From positions 1-64,000 of the forward strand of contig QFQD01000004.1 of the NCBI GenBank assembly GCA_003241485.1: 64,000 bases of DNA, read 5' to 3'. This document shows positions 16,761-24,960 of the stretch, piece by piece; the stretch's first letter is position 1; every line of letters starts with the position of its first letter. This DNA comes from Ancylobacter novellus (GTDB taxonomy: Bacteria > Pseudomonadota > Alphaproteobacteria > Rhizobiales > Xanthobacteraceae). The notes below the pieces were generated by a model. The model was not told where the DNA came from, did no database searches, and saw only the letters and a list, made by a program, of their open reading frames with translations. The position numbers and the translations under genes were made by a program.

Positions 16761-17998
16761 ACGACGCCCTCACCGCGCAGCCGCGCGCGCTCCTGCGCCG
16801 GCAGGCCGAGCACGCTTTCCAGCACCTCCTCGGTATGCTGGCCCAGTGTCGGCGGCGCCAGCGGCGTGCCCAGCGGCGAGGCGCTCAGCCGCAGCGGGCT
16901 ACGCACGCCCGGCGCGATGCCGCCCAGCGCATGGGGCAGGGTAAGCGCCAGCCCGCGCGCCAGCGCCTGCGGTTCGGCGAAGGCCTGGTCTATGGTGTTG
17001 ATCGGCCCCGCCGGAATGCCCGCCGCGTCGAGCATGGCGAGCCATTCGTGCGTGGTCTGCCGTTTCAACGCCTGCGCCACCACGGACAGCAGGGCCTCGC
17101 GATGGGTGACACGCCCCGTATTGGTGAGGAAACGCGGGTCGGCCGCCGTTTCCGGCAGCTCGGCGAGCCGGCAGAAGCGGGCGAACTGCGCGTCATTGCC
17201 GACGGCGAGGATCAGGTGCCCGTCCGCCGTCTCGAAGGCCTGGTAGGGCACGATGTTGGGATGGGCATTGCCCAGCCGGCCCGGCGCCTTGCCGCCCACC
17301 AGATAGTTCAGCGCCTGATTGGCAAGGCTCGCCATGGCGACATCGAACAGGGCGACGTCGATGTGCTGGCCCTGTCCGGTGCGGTGGCGCTGTTCCAGCG
17401 CGGCGAGGATGGCGACGCTGGCGTTGAGGCCGGTCAGCACATCGACCAGCGCGACGCCGATCTTCTGCGGCTCGGTCTCGGGGCTGCCGGTCACCGACAT
17501 CAGGCCCGACATGCCCTGAATCATGAAGTCGTAGCCGGCGCGCTCGGCCTCCGGCCCGTCCTGACCGAAGCCGGTGATGGAGCAGTAGATGAGACGGGGA
17601 TTGAGTGCGGCGAGGCTGGCATAATCCAGCCCGTAGCGCTTGAGCCCGCCGACCTTGAAATTCTCCACCAGAACGTCGCTGCGCGCGGCCAGCTGGCGGA
17701 TCAGCGCCTGCCCTTCGGGCCGCGCCATGTCGATCGTCACCGAGCGCTTGTTGCGGTTGGCGGTGGCGAAATAGGCGCTTTCGCGGGTCGCATGGCCTTC
17801 GCCGTCGCTCAGCCAGGGCGGGCCCCAGCCGCGCGTATCGTCGCCCGCGCCGGGCTTTTCGACCTTGATGATCTCCGCCCCGAGATCGCCCAGCGCCTGC
17901 GTCGCCCAGGGGCCGGCCAGCACGCGGGAAAGGTCCAGCACCCGGATGCCGGTCAGCGCCTGCGCGGGAGCGTTTTCGGTCGGTTCAGCGGTCATCAT
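16757..17998 (-). CDS. CaiB/BaiF (family III) CoA-transferase
   Basis: A 413-residue protein. Family marks: V-L-D-L-S-R-V-L-A-G-P near the N-terminus, D-L-G-A-E-I-I-K-V-E-K-P, V-L-V-E-N-F-K, and G-Y-D-F-M-I-Q-G-M-S-G-L-M containing the catalytic Asp that forms the acyl-anhydride intermediate. It moves CoA from a donor acyl-CoA to a carboxylic acid; the acid cannot be predicted here since no acyl-CoA dehydrogenase or lyase is adjacent. The ATG at 17998 was chosen because upstream residues are not family-like; a second ATG follows immediately. Divergent from the ABC-F gene. Confidence 0.9.
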   Translation of the reverse strand: MMTAEPTENAPAQALTGIRVLDLSRVLAGPWATQALGDLGAEIIKVEKPGAGDDTRGWGPPWLSDGEGHATRESAYFATANRNKRSVTIDMARPEGQALIRQLAARSDVLVENFKVGGLKRYGLDYASLAALNPRLIYCSITGFGQDGPEAERAGYDFMIQGMSGLMSVTGSPETEPQKIGVALVDVLTGLNASVAILAALEQRHRTGQGQHIDVALFDVAMASLANQALNYLVGGKAPGRLGNAHPNIVPYQAFETADGHLILAVGNDAQFARFCRLAELPETAADPRFLTNTGRVTHREALLSVVAQALKRQTTHEWLAMLDAAGIPAGPINTIDQAFAEPQALARGLALTLPHALGGIAPGVRSPLRLSASPLGTPLAPPTLGQHTEEVLESVLGLPAQERARLRGEGVV

Positions 17999-18083
17999 GC
18001 GCGTCCATATCCGGCCGGGAAGGGCGGCCGGGAGGAGACAGAGGACAATTCCGTCCGGCTTGTAAACCGCCAATTGAACGGCA

Positions 18084-18098
18084 CTTGTGCGTCACAAG
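18084..18098. promoter_or_regulatory. Inverted repeat between CoA-transferase and ABC-F genes
   Basis: CTTGTG (18084-18089) and CACAAG (18093-18098) are perfect 6-bp arms around CGT, in the 174-base divergent spacer. It could be an operator, but no regulator gene is adjacent. Confidence 0.3.
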
Positions 18099-18172
18099 GC
18101 AGCCATGCCCTTCCCCCCGTGCGCCAAATGGCCTAATCGCGCTGCAACATTCTCTTCGGGCACCGCACGCGC

Positions 18173-19795
18173 ATGATCCGCCTCGACTCCATCGGCAAGC
18201 AGAACGGCAAGCAGATCGTCTTCATCGAGGCGTCGGCGACGCTGTTGAAGGGCGAGAAGATCGGCCTCGTCGGCCCCAATGGCGCGGGCAAGACCACGCT
18301 GTTCCGGCTGATAACCGGCGAGGAAGCGCCCGATGAGGGACAGGTCTCGGTCGATCGCGGCATCACCATCGGCTATTTCAGCCAGGATGTCGGCGAGATG
18401 GCGGGCCAGTCGGTGCTGGCCGCCGTGATGGATGGCGCCGGCCCGGTCAGCACCATCGCCGCCGAACTGCGCGAACTGGAACAGGCCATGGTCGACCCCG
18501 ACCGCGCCGACGAGATGGACGCGGTGATCGAGCGCTATGGCGAGGTGCAGGCCCGCTTCGAGGAACTGGACGGCTATTCGCTGGAGGGCCGCGCGGCCGA
18601 GGTGCTGGCCGGCCTCGGCTTCTCGCAGGAGATGATCGACGGCGATGTCGGTAAGCTCTCCGGCGGCTGGAAGATGCGCGTCGCGCTCGCCCGCATCCTC
18701 TTGATGCGCCCGGATGTGATGCTGCTGGACGAGCCCTCGAACCATCTCGACATCGAGAGCCTCATCTGGCTGGAGGCCTTCCTGAAGAATTTCGACGGCG
18801 CGCTGATGATGACCTCGCATGACCGCGCCTTCATGAACCGCATCGTCAACAAGATCGTCGAGATCGATGCCGGCGCGCTCACCTCCTATTCCGGCGATTA
18901 CGAGTTCTACGCCCAGCAGCGGGCGCTGGCGGACAAGCAGCAGCAGGCGCAGTTCGAGCGCCAGCAGGCGATGCTGGCGAAGGAAATCGCCTTCATCGAG
19001 CGCTTCAAGGCGCGCGCCTCGCATGCCGCGCAGGTGCAGAGCCGGGTGAAGAAGCTCGACAAGATCGACCGCGTGGAGCCGCCGCGCCGCCGGCAGGTCG
19101 TGGCCTTCGAGTTCCAGCCCGCGCCGCGCTCGGGCGAGGACGTGGTCAGCCTCAAAGGCGTGCACAAGAGCTATGGCGCGCGCCGCATCTATGAAGGGCT
19201 CGACTTCCATGTGCGCCGGCGCGAGCGCTGGGCGGTGATGGGCGTCAACGGCGCCGGCAAGTCGACGCTGCTCAAGCTGGTCACCGGCATGGCCGAGCCG
19301 GACGAGGGCAAGGTCGCGCTCGGTGGCAGCGTGAAGATGGCCTATTTCGCCCAGCACGCCATGGAGGTGCTGGATGGCGAGCGCACCGTCTTCCAGGCGC
19401 TGGAAGACGCCTTCCCGCAGGCGGCGCAGGGCTCGCTGCGCTCGCTCGCGGGCTGCTTCGGCTTCTCGGGCGACGATGTGGAGAAGCGCTGCCGCGTGCT
19501 CTCCGGCGGCGAGAAGGCGCGCCTCGTCATGGCCAAGATGCTGTACGATCCCCCGAACTTCCTCGTGCTCGACGAGCCCACCAACCATCTCGACATCGCC
19601 ACCAAGGAAATGCTGATCGCGGCGCTGGCGAGCTATGAGGGCACCATGCTGTTCGTCAGCCATGACCGGCATTTCCTCGCCGCGCTGTCGAACCGGGTGC
19701 TGGAGCTCACCCCCGAGGGCATCCACCAATATGGCGGTGGCTACACCGAATATGTCGCGCGCACCGGCCAGGAAGCGCCGGGCCTGAGGAACTGA
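18173..19795 (+). CDS. ABC-F family ATPase (ribosome-associated translation factor type)
   Basis: A 540-residue soluble protein with two ATP-binding cassettes and no membrane segment. Cassette 1 has G-P-N-G-A-G-K-T-T, L-S-G-G-W-K-M-R and L-L-D-E-P-S-N-H-L-D; cassette 2 has G-V-N-G-A-G-K-S-T, L-S-G-G-E-K-A-R and L-D-E-P-T-N-H-L-D. Between them is a basic linker (about 245-310: many K, Q, R, with A-S-H-A-A-Q-V-Q-S-R-V-K-K-L), the element that enters the ribosomal E site. ABC-F proteins modulate translation or protect ribosomes; this one looks like a housekeeping (YbiT/EttA/Uup-like) member rather than a resistance determinant, but I cannot fix the subgroup. Confidence 0.92.
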   Translation: MIRLDSIGKQNGKQIVFIEASATLLKGEKIGLVGPNGAGKTTLFRLITGEEAPDEGQVSVDRGITIGYFSQDVGEMAGQSVLAAVMDGAGPVSTIAAELRELEQAMVDPDRADEMDAVIERYGEVQARFEELDGYSLEGRAAEVLAGLGFSQEMIDGDVGKLSGGWKMRVALARILLMRPDVMLLDEPSNHLDIESLIWLEAFLKNFDGALMMTSHDRAFMNRIVNKIVEIDAGALTSYSGDYEFYAQQRALADKQQQAQFERQQAMLAKEIAFIERFKARASHAAQVQSRVKKLDKIDRVEPPRRRQVVAFEFQPAPRSGEDVVSLKGVHKSYGARRIYEGLDFHVRRRERWAVMGVNGAGKSTLLKLVTGMAEPDEGKVALGGSVKMAYFAQHAMEVLDGERTVFQALEDAFPQAAQGSLRSLAGCFGFSGDDVEKRCRVLSGGEKARLVMAKMLYDPPNFLVLDEPTNHLDIATKEMLIAALASYEGTMLFVSHDRHFLAALSNRVLELTPEGIHQYGGGYTEYVARTGQEAPGLRN

Positions 19796-19803
19796 CGCCC
19801 GCC

Positions 19804-19830
19804 CGCGGCGGCCGGAAAGAGGCCGTCGCG
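19804..19830 (+). terminator. Possible terminator hairpin after the ABC-F gene
   Basis: CGCGGCGGCC (19804-19813) pairs with GGCCGTCGCG (19821-19830) with one wobble pair and a 7-base loop, 8 bases after the stop. There is no T-run, so termination is only suggested. Confidence 0.35.
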
Positions 19831-19982
19831 AGAGTGTGAAAATACCGGACTTCGTGCGCAAATGCCGGGCCGGCGCGGCTCGCGCGAGGCGGATGAATAC
19901 GCTAACGTCCGACGCGGCATCGCACGGGACCGGCGTGCGCGGCCCTTGGCCCGGTTCGGGCTAGCGTGATCTTCCGGTTCAC

Positions 19983-20576
19983 ATGGGATTTCCGATGCGT
20001 CGTTCTCGTTGTTCTGCTGCCGGTCTACTTGCCCTCGCACTCGTTGCCACCGCGGCTTTTTCTCATGCCTCGCTCGCCCAGCAGGCGCCCGCGCAGCCCG
20101 CGCCGGCCGCGCCGCGCGCCGCTGCGCCGGCCGGCAACGCGCCGCAGTCGACCACGGCGACCTATCAGGACTGGATCGTGCGCTGTGAAACCCGCGCGGA
20201 AGGTCCCAAGGTCTGCGAAATCGCCCAGGGTATTCAGGCGCAGGGGCAGCAGGGCCTTGTCGCCCAGATCGCGCTCGGCCGGCTGTCGAAGACCGATCCC
20301 TATCACCTTGTCATCCAGCTGCCGGCCGGCGTGTGGCTGCCGACGGGCGTGAGCCTGCAGTTTGAGGACAAGACCGCGCCGATCGCGTTGCCGTTCACGC
20401 GCTGCCTGCAGGTCTGCATCGCCGATCTCGAACTGAAGCCCGATCAGATCAACGTGCTGAAGGCCCGCACCGCGCGGGCGCAGATCGCCTTCGAGGACGG
20501 CGCGCGCAATAAGGTGCAGCTGCCGATCTCGTTCAACGGGTTTGCCGCGGCGCTCGAGGCGAGCCAGAAGGACTAG
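19983..20576 (+). CDS. Invasion-associated locus B (IalB) family exported protein
   Basis: A 197-residue protein with a signal peptide ending near S-L-A-Q-Q, a Pro/Ala-rich spacer, then the IalB domain starting Y-Q-D-W-I-V-R-C-E. The four conserved cysteines of the family (W-x-x-x-C, K-V-C, R-C-L-Q-V-C) are present. A second in-frame ATG at 19995 is also possible as start. IalB-type proteins are common in Rhizobiales and sit in the periplasm or outer envelope; in Bartonella IalB was linked to erythrocyte invasion, but in free-living relatives the role is unknown. Monocistronic by spacing. Confidence 0.88.
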   Translation: MGFPMRRSRCSAAGLLALALVATAAFSHASLAQQAPAQPAPAAPRAAAPAGNAPQSTTATYQDWIVRCETRAEGPKVCEIAQGIQAQGQQGLVAQIALGRLSKTDPYHLVIQLPAGVWLPTGVSLQFEDKTAPIALPFTRCLQVCIADLELKPDQINVLKARTARAQIAFEDGARNKVQLPISFNGFAAALEASQKD

Positions 20577-20686
20577 CCTTCAGACGAGGGAACACGCGGC
20601 CTCGCCATGCCGGTGGCGAGGTCTCGCCGACCCGATCGGCAGGATGCGTGCGAGGACTCGCAGGCCAGAGGGAGGTCCGGGGGCGC

Positions 20687-21337
20687 ATGGAGGCATTCAA
20701 GATAGATACGGCGGATGCGCTCGTGGTCGTCGATCCGCAGTATGATTTCTGCCCCGGCGGCGCTCTCGGCGTGCCCGGCGGCGATGAAATCCTGCCGGGG
20801 ATCAATCACCTGGCCGAGCGTTTTCCCCTCGTCGTGCTGACGCAGGACTGGCATCCGCCCGATCACAGCTCCTTCGCCGGCAACCACCCCGGTGCGATGG
20901 TCTACAGCACCGTCGACATGGCGTATGGCCCGCAGATCCTGTGGCCGGACCACTGCGTGCAGGGCACGCGCGGGGCGCAGTTTCATCCGCTCGTGCTCGA
21001 CGGCGCCGCGCGGCGCGCCAGCCTGATTATCCGCAAGGGTGTGCACCGGGCCGTCGATTCCTATTCCGCCTTCTACGAGAACGACCACCGCACGCCCACC
21101 GGGCTGGCCGGCTATCTCCGCGACAAGGGGGTCAAGCGCTGCGTGTTCGTTGGCCTCGCCTATGATTTCTGCGCGGCGTGGTCGGCGCTCGATGCGGTGA
21201 AGCTCGGGTTCCAGGCGGTGATCGTGAAGGGGCTGTCGCGGGCGATCGCGCTTCCGCTGCCGGAGGGCGGCACGACCGAAGACGCGGCGGAGCGCGACTT
21301 CCGCGAGGCGGGCGTGCGCGTGCTCGCCATGATCTGA
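20687..21337 (+). CDS. pncA: Nicotinamidase
   Basis: A 216-residue cysteine hydrolase of the isochorismatase fold. The triad is visible: Asp in V-V-V-D-P-Q-Y-D-F, Lys in I-I-R-K-G, and Cys in Y-D-F-C-A-A-W-S-A-L-D-A; the metal-binding D-W-H-P-P-D-H segment marks a nicotinamidase rather than other isochorismatase relatives. It hydrolyses nicotinamide to nicotinate for NAD salvage. A GGAGG at 20671-20675 selects the ATG at 20687 over an upstream in-frame GTG at 20648. It stands alone between unrelated genes. Confidence 0.93.
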   Translation: MEAFKIDTADALVVVDPQYDFCPGGALGVPGGDEILPGINHLAERFPLVVLTQDWHPPDHSSFAGNHPGAMVYSTVDMAYGPQILWPDHCVQGTRGAQFHPLVLDGAARRASLIIRKGVHRAVDSYSAFYENDHRTPTGLAGYLRDKGVKRCVFVGLAYDFCAAWSALDAVKLGFQAVIVKGLSRAIALPLPEGGTTEDAAERDFREAGVRVLAMI

Positions 21338-21381
21338 CGGCCGCTCACGCGCGAGCGCTACACTCCACGCCTTTGTCGGCT

Positions 21382-22530
21382 CTATGCGCGCAGCTGCAGC
21401 GCATCGCGTCCGCGCGCCTTCAGTTGCTCGATCGAGGTCAGTCCCATCAGGCCGAGGGTCAGGCTGACCTCCTCGGTGAGATGGGCGAGGATGCGGGCGA
21501 CGCCGGCCTCACCCGCCGCGGCGAGCCCATAGACATAGGCGCGGCCCAGCAGCACGCCGGAGGCGCCGAGCGCCAGCGCCTTGACGATGTCGGCGCCGCG
21601 CCGGATGCCGCCATCGAACAGGATCTCCAGCTCCCCGCCCAGCGCCTCGGCAATGGCGGGCAGGGCGGCGATGGTGGAGGACGCGCCGTCAAGCTGGCGC
21701 CCGCCATGGTTGGAGACGACGATGGCATCGGCGCCGGCCGCGCGCGCGGTCCGCGCATCCTCGGGCGAGAGAATGCCCTTCAGCACAAGCTTGCCGGACC
21801 AGCGGGCGCGAAGGTCGTCGACATCGCTCCAGGACAGCCGGGTGTCGATGCGACGCGACAGGTTGCTGGCCTGCTCCAGCGCGCCCTTGCCGAATTCCGG
21901 CCGATGCGCCACGGCGCCGACTTCCGGCAGCCCGGCACGCAGCATGTCGAGGCACCAGCCCGGCCGGGTGGCGAGGCGTGCTGCGAGGCCGGGCGTGATG
22001 CGCGTGAGCGAGCGGAAGCCATTTCGCAGGTCCCGCTCGCGCACCGAGGTGATGGCGGTGTCGACAGTGAGGAACAGCGTCTCCACGCCCGCGGCGCGGG
22101 CCTGCTCCAGCAATTCGTCGCCGATGCCGCGATCCGACATGACATAGAGCTGGAACGCCAGCGGCCCGCTGGTGGCGGCGCGCAGCTGGGCCAGCGAGGC
22201 AATGGAGAAGGTGGACAGGCACAGCGCAATGCCGGCGGCATGCGCCGCGCGGGCGGCGGCGATCTCGCCATTTCCGGCATAAAGCCCGAGAAAGCCGACC
22301 GGGCCGAGCATGAAGGGCAGCGGATGCGCCGCGCCGAGGAAGCGCGTGGTGAGATCGCGCTGCGAGACATCGTTCAGCACGCGCTGCACCAGCGTCCAGC
22401 GGGCGAAATCCGCCCGATTGGCGCCCAGCGTCTCCTCGCCGAAGGAGCCGCCATCGACATAATCGAAAAAGATGCGCGGCAGCCGGCGGCGCGCGGCGCG
22501 GCGGGCATCCTCGACATTGATGATGTTCAT
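21382..22530 (-). CDS. FMN-dependent alpha-hydroxyacid oxidase/dehydrogenase (LldD-like)
   Basis: A 382-residue protein of the glycolate oxidase/lactate dehydrogenase family. It begins with the characteristic A-R-R-A-A-R-R-R-L-P-R-I-F-F-D-Y-V-D-G-G-S and carries the active-site base in V-S-N-H-G-G-R-Q-L-D, plus the FMN-phosphate site I-L-F-D-G-G-I-R-R-G and L-G-R-A-Y. It oxidises a 2-hydroxyacid to the 2-oxoacid, passing electrons to oxygen or the quinone pool. It is the last gene of the minus-strand catabolic cluster, separated from the kinase-like gene by an 86-bp palindromic repeat. The substrate (lactate, mandelate or, by context, a sulfolactate-like acid) is not known. Confidence 0.9.
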   Translation of the reverse strand: MNIINVEDARRAARRRLPRIFFDYVDGGSFGEETLGANRADFARWTLVQRVLNDVSQRDLTTRFLGAAHPLPFMLGPVGFLGLYAGNGEIAAARAAHAAGIALCLSTFSIASLAQLRAATSGPLAFQLYVMSDRGIGDELLEQARAAGVETLFLTVDTAITSVRERDLRNGFRSLTRITPGLAARLATRPGWCLDMLRAGLPEVGAVAHRPEFGKGALEQASNLSRRIDTRLSWSDVDDLRARWSGKLVLKGILSPEDARTARAAGADAIVVSNHGGRQLDGASSTIAALPAIAEALGGELEILFDGGIRRGADIVKALALGASGVLLGRAYVYGLAAAGEAGVARILAHLTEEVSLTLGLMGLTSIEQLKARGRDALQLRA

Positions 22531-22541
22531 TCCATAACCCC

Positions 22542-22627
22542 GTCATCCCGGACGAGCGGAGCGAGAGCCGGGATCGCTCCCCGTTTCACGCGATTCCCGG
22601 TTCGGCCTCGCGGCCGTCCGGGATAAC
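22542..22627. repeat. 86-bp intergenic palindromic repeat, copy A
   Basis: Starts gtcatcccgg and ends ccgggataac, nearly perfect inverted termini, with an internal agccgggatcg and a ggcctcgcggcc hairpin. The same length and plan recur at 50580-50665; shorter and longer relatives are at 62071-62111 and 48854-48970. Confidence 0.8.
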
Positions 22628-22658
22628 GGCCCCTGTCTATCGGGAATGCAAAGCGGCG

Positions 22659-23951
22659 TCAGCCCGGATCAATGCTGTCGAGGAAGCGGGTGACGACATC
22701 GTCGCCCGCGACCGGCTCGCTGCCCACCATCACCGCGACGGACAGCCCGATCAGCGACGAGATCTGCGTGTGCGAGCGCGCCCCGGCCCGCAAATTCATC
22801 ACCAGCGTCGGGCACAGGAACAGCGCGCGGCGGATCACCACCCGCCAGTCCACGGGCAACAGGGCGCGCTCTTTCAGCAGGGTGAGGAGCGGGCGCCACA
22901 CCTCCCGCGCCTTCACGTCGAGAAGCGCGGCGCGCACCGGCGAGAGCGCCCAGTCGGTCTCGACCTCGATGAGCCCCGGCGCCAGATGCGCCTGCGCACC
23001 GAACCACTGCGTGGCCAGTGCGGGGTCGTAGAGCCAGAAGGGATGGGCGAAGACGTTGTGGAAGGTCGCCTTCACTTCGGCGATGAGGCTCGGCACATGG
23101 GCGCCGGCAAAGGCGGGATCGAAGAAGCACAGGCGCGGGCCTTCGCGGCCCTGCGTGAACCACACATTGGCATTGTGCGCGTCGCCATGGGCGACCACGC
23201 CGCCGGCATCCGCGAGCTGCGCCGGCCGCAGCCGCGCCTCGGCGCTGTCGAACAGCTCGCCGAGCGTCAGCTCATAGGTGACGCCGTTGACGCACCAGCG
23301 CCGCGCGGCAAGATCGTCCCAGTCGAGCGTCGCGCCGGGAAAGCCGAAGCGCTGGCCGACATAGAAATCGCGCAGCCGCCCGCCGGGATAGCTCTGCGTG
23401 CCGTCGGCCGCCCGGTCCACCAGCCGCTCATGGAACAGGCGGTGGATCGGCTCGGCACGGGCTTCTTCGGCCGTGATCGGATGGAGGCTGGCACGGAAGG
23501 TGGCGAGCAGGCGCTGCGAGAGGTCGCGCTCCGCCTCTACGGCGCTCGCCCGCACGCCGGCATCGTCGGCGAGGTCGAGCGCGCGCAGCACGTCGGAAAA
23601 GCGCGGCTCCTCGCGCCGGCGATAGACCAGGATCTGCTCGCCCGGCAGGGTCGATACATGCACCGGCTGGTCGACCGGCAGGCCGGCCTTGCTGAGGATA
23701 TCGGCGCGGTAATATTCGCCGGTCATCCCCTCTTCGCCTTCCTCCTGATGGAACTTGAAGAAGAAGGCGCCGTCCTCGGTTTCAAAGAAGCCGTTGAGCG
23801 AATTGAGGCTGTACTGGTCGAGATTGATGCGGATATTCGTCGCCGTTATCGCGAACAGGTCGTGCAGCAAGGCGCCGAGCGGGGCGATGGCCTCGGCCGG
23901 GTCACGCGCGGCCAGCGCACGGATCTGCGCGGTGCGGCTCTGTGCCGTCAT
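22659..23951 (-). CDS. APH-fold (aminoglycoside phosphotransferase/choline-kinase-like) kinase, substrate unknown
   Basis: A 430-residue soluble protein. The only clear motif is the phosphotransferase catalytic block H255-G-D-A-H-N-A-N262 followed by the metal-binding F277-D-P, as in choline, homoserine and aminoglycoside kinases. Upstream, F-F-F-K-F-H around residue 64 could hold the ATP-binding Lys. The start overlaps the stop of the zinc dehydrogenase gene by four bases, so it belongs to that operon and probably phosphorylates an intermediate of the same catabolic route. I do not recognise a named subfamily. The family call rests on the catalytic motif. Confidence 0.7.
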   Translation of the reverse strand: MTAQSRTAQIRALAARDPAEAIAPLGALLHDLFAITATNIRINLDQYSLNSLNGFFETEDGAFFFKFHQEEGEEGMTGEYYRADILSKAGLPVDQPVHVSTLPGEQILVYRRREEPRFSDVLRALDLADDAGVRASAVEAERDLSQRLLATFRASLHPITAEEARAEPIHRLFHERLVDRAADGTQSYPGGRLRDFYVGQRFGFPGATLDWDDLAARRWCVNGVTYELTLGELFDSAEARLRPAQLADAGGVVAHGDAHNANVWFTQGREGPRLCFFDPAFAGAHVPSLIAEVKATFHNVFAHPFWLYDPALATQWFGAQAHLAPGLIEVETDWALSPVRAALLDVKAREVWRPLLTLLKERALLPVDWRVVIRRALFLCPTLVMNLRAGARSHTQISSLIGLSVAVMVGSEPVAGDDVVTRFLDSIDPG

Positions 23952-24957
23952 GCCGGCACCCCGCCGGGGCGGATGATGGTCTTGAGCCCCTCCGCCTCCC
24001 CGCGCAGCAGCCGCGCATAGGTGTCGGGCACCTCGTCGAGGCCGATCTGCCGGTCGATCAGGCGGGCGAGATCGCCCGCAAGGGCCGGCAGGCGCGCGAC
24101 CGCCTCGGGCAGTTCGTCGGTGAAGGCGTGGCAGCCGATGAGGCTGACCTCGCGCTCCACCAAAATGTTCGGGTCGAGAGCAAGCGTGCCGTGGAAGATG
24201 CCGACCAGCGCCACGCGCCCGCCGCCCTCCATGACCCTGACGAGATGACCGAGCGCGGCGGTGGAGCCGGTCGCCTCGATGGCGGCGGTGGGGAGCGTTC
24301 CGCCCAGCGCGGCGCGGATCGCGGCCGGGTCGAGGGCAATCGCGGTCGCCCCCGTCACCTCCGCCACACGCCGGGCGCGGGCGGCGTTGCGGTCCGCGAC
24401 GAGAAGCTGGCCGTCATGGATCTTCGCCAGCACCAGCGCGGCGAGCCCGCCAATGGGCCCGCAGCCGAGCACGAGAACCGGCTCTCCCGGGCGCAGGGCA
24501 AGGCGGGCGATGGCGTGCAGCGCGACCGCCAAAGGCTCGGCCATGGCGGCGACTGCCGGATCGACCTCCGGCGCGACGGGAAGCAGCAGCCGCGCCGGCA
24601 GCACGATCTCTTCCGCAAAGCCGCCGTCGCAGAGCCGAGCTTTTCGCACAGATGATGGCGACCTGATTGGCAGGCCGGGCACTGCCCGCACCAGAAGCGC
24701 GAATCCGCCACCACCGTGTCGCCGGGCCGGAACCCTTCGACACCCTCGCCGAGCGCGGCGACGATGCCGGTCAGTTCATGGCCGGCAACGGAGGGCGCGC
24801 GGCTGATCCATTGGCCGGTGCGGTAATTATGCAGGTCCGAGCCGCAAATGCCGGCGGCGGTCACCGCGAGCCGCACCCAGCCCGGTGCCGGCGCGCCGGG
24901 GGAGGGCACGTCCTCGACGCGCAGATTCCCCGCGCCATGCAGCCGGACGGCCTTCAT
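23948..24957 (-). pseudogene. Zinc-dependent alcohol dehydrogenase, frameshifted
   Basis: Two overlapping frames give one medium-chain dehydrogenase. The first (24957 down to ~24640) has the catalytic zinc residues G-I-C-G-S-D and G-H-E, then the structural zinc C-G-Q-C-P-A-C followed by L-C-E-K-L-G. The second (from ~24635 to 23948) resumes at L-C-D-G-G-F-A-E-E-I and contains the Rossmann motif G-C-G-P-I-G-G. Around 24630-24640 the frame shifts and, compared with sorbitol/idonate dehydrogenase relatives, about four residues between E-K-L-G and D-G-G-F are missing, consistent with a ~13-base deletion. Either the gene is dead or the assembly has an error. Neighbours: histidinol-dehydrogenase-like gene 3 bases upstream, kinase gene overlapping downstream. 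Confidence 0.8.
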
Positions 24958-24960
24958 CGC

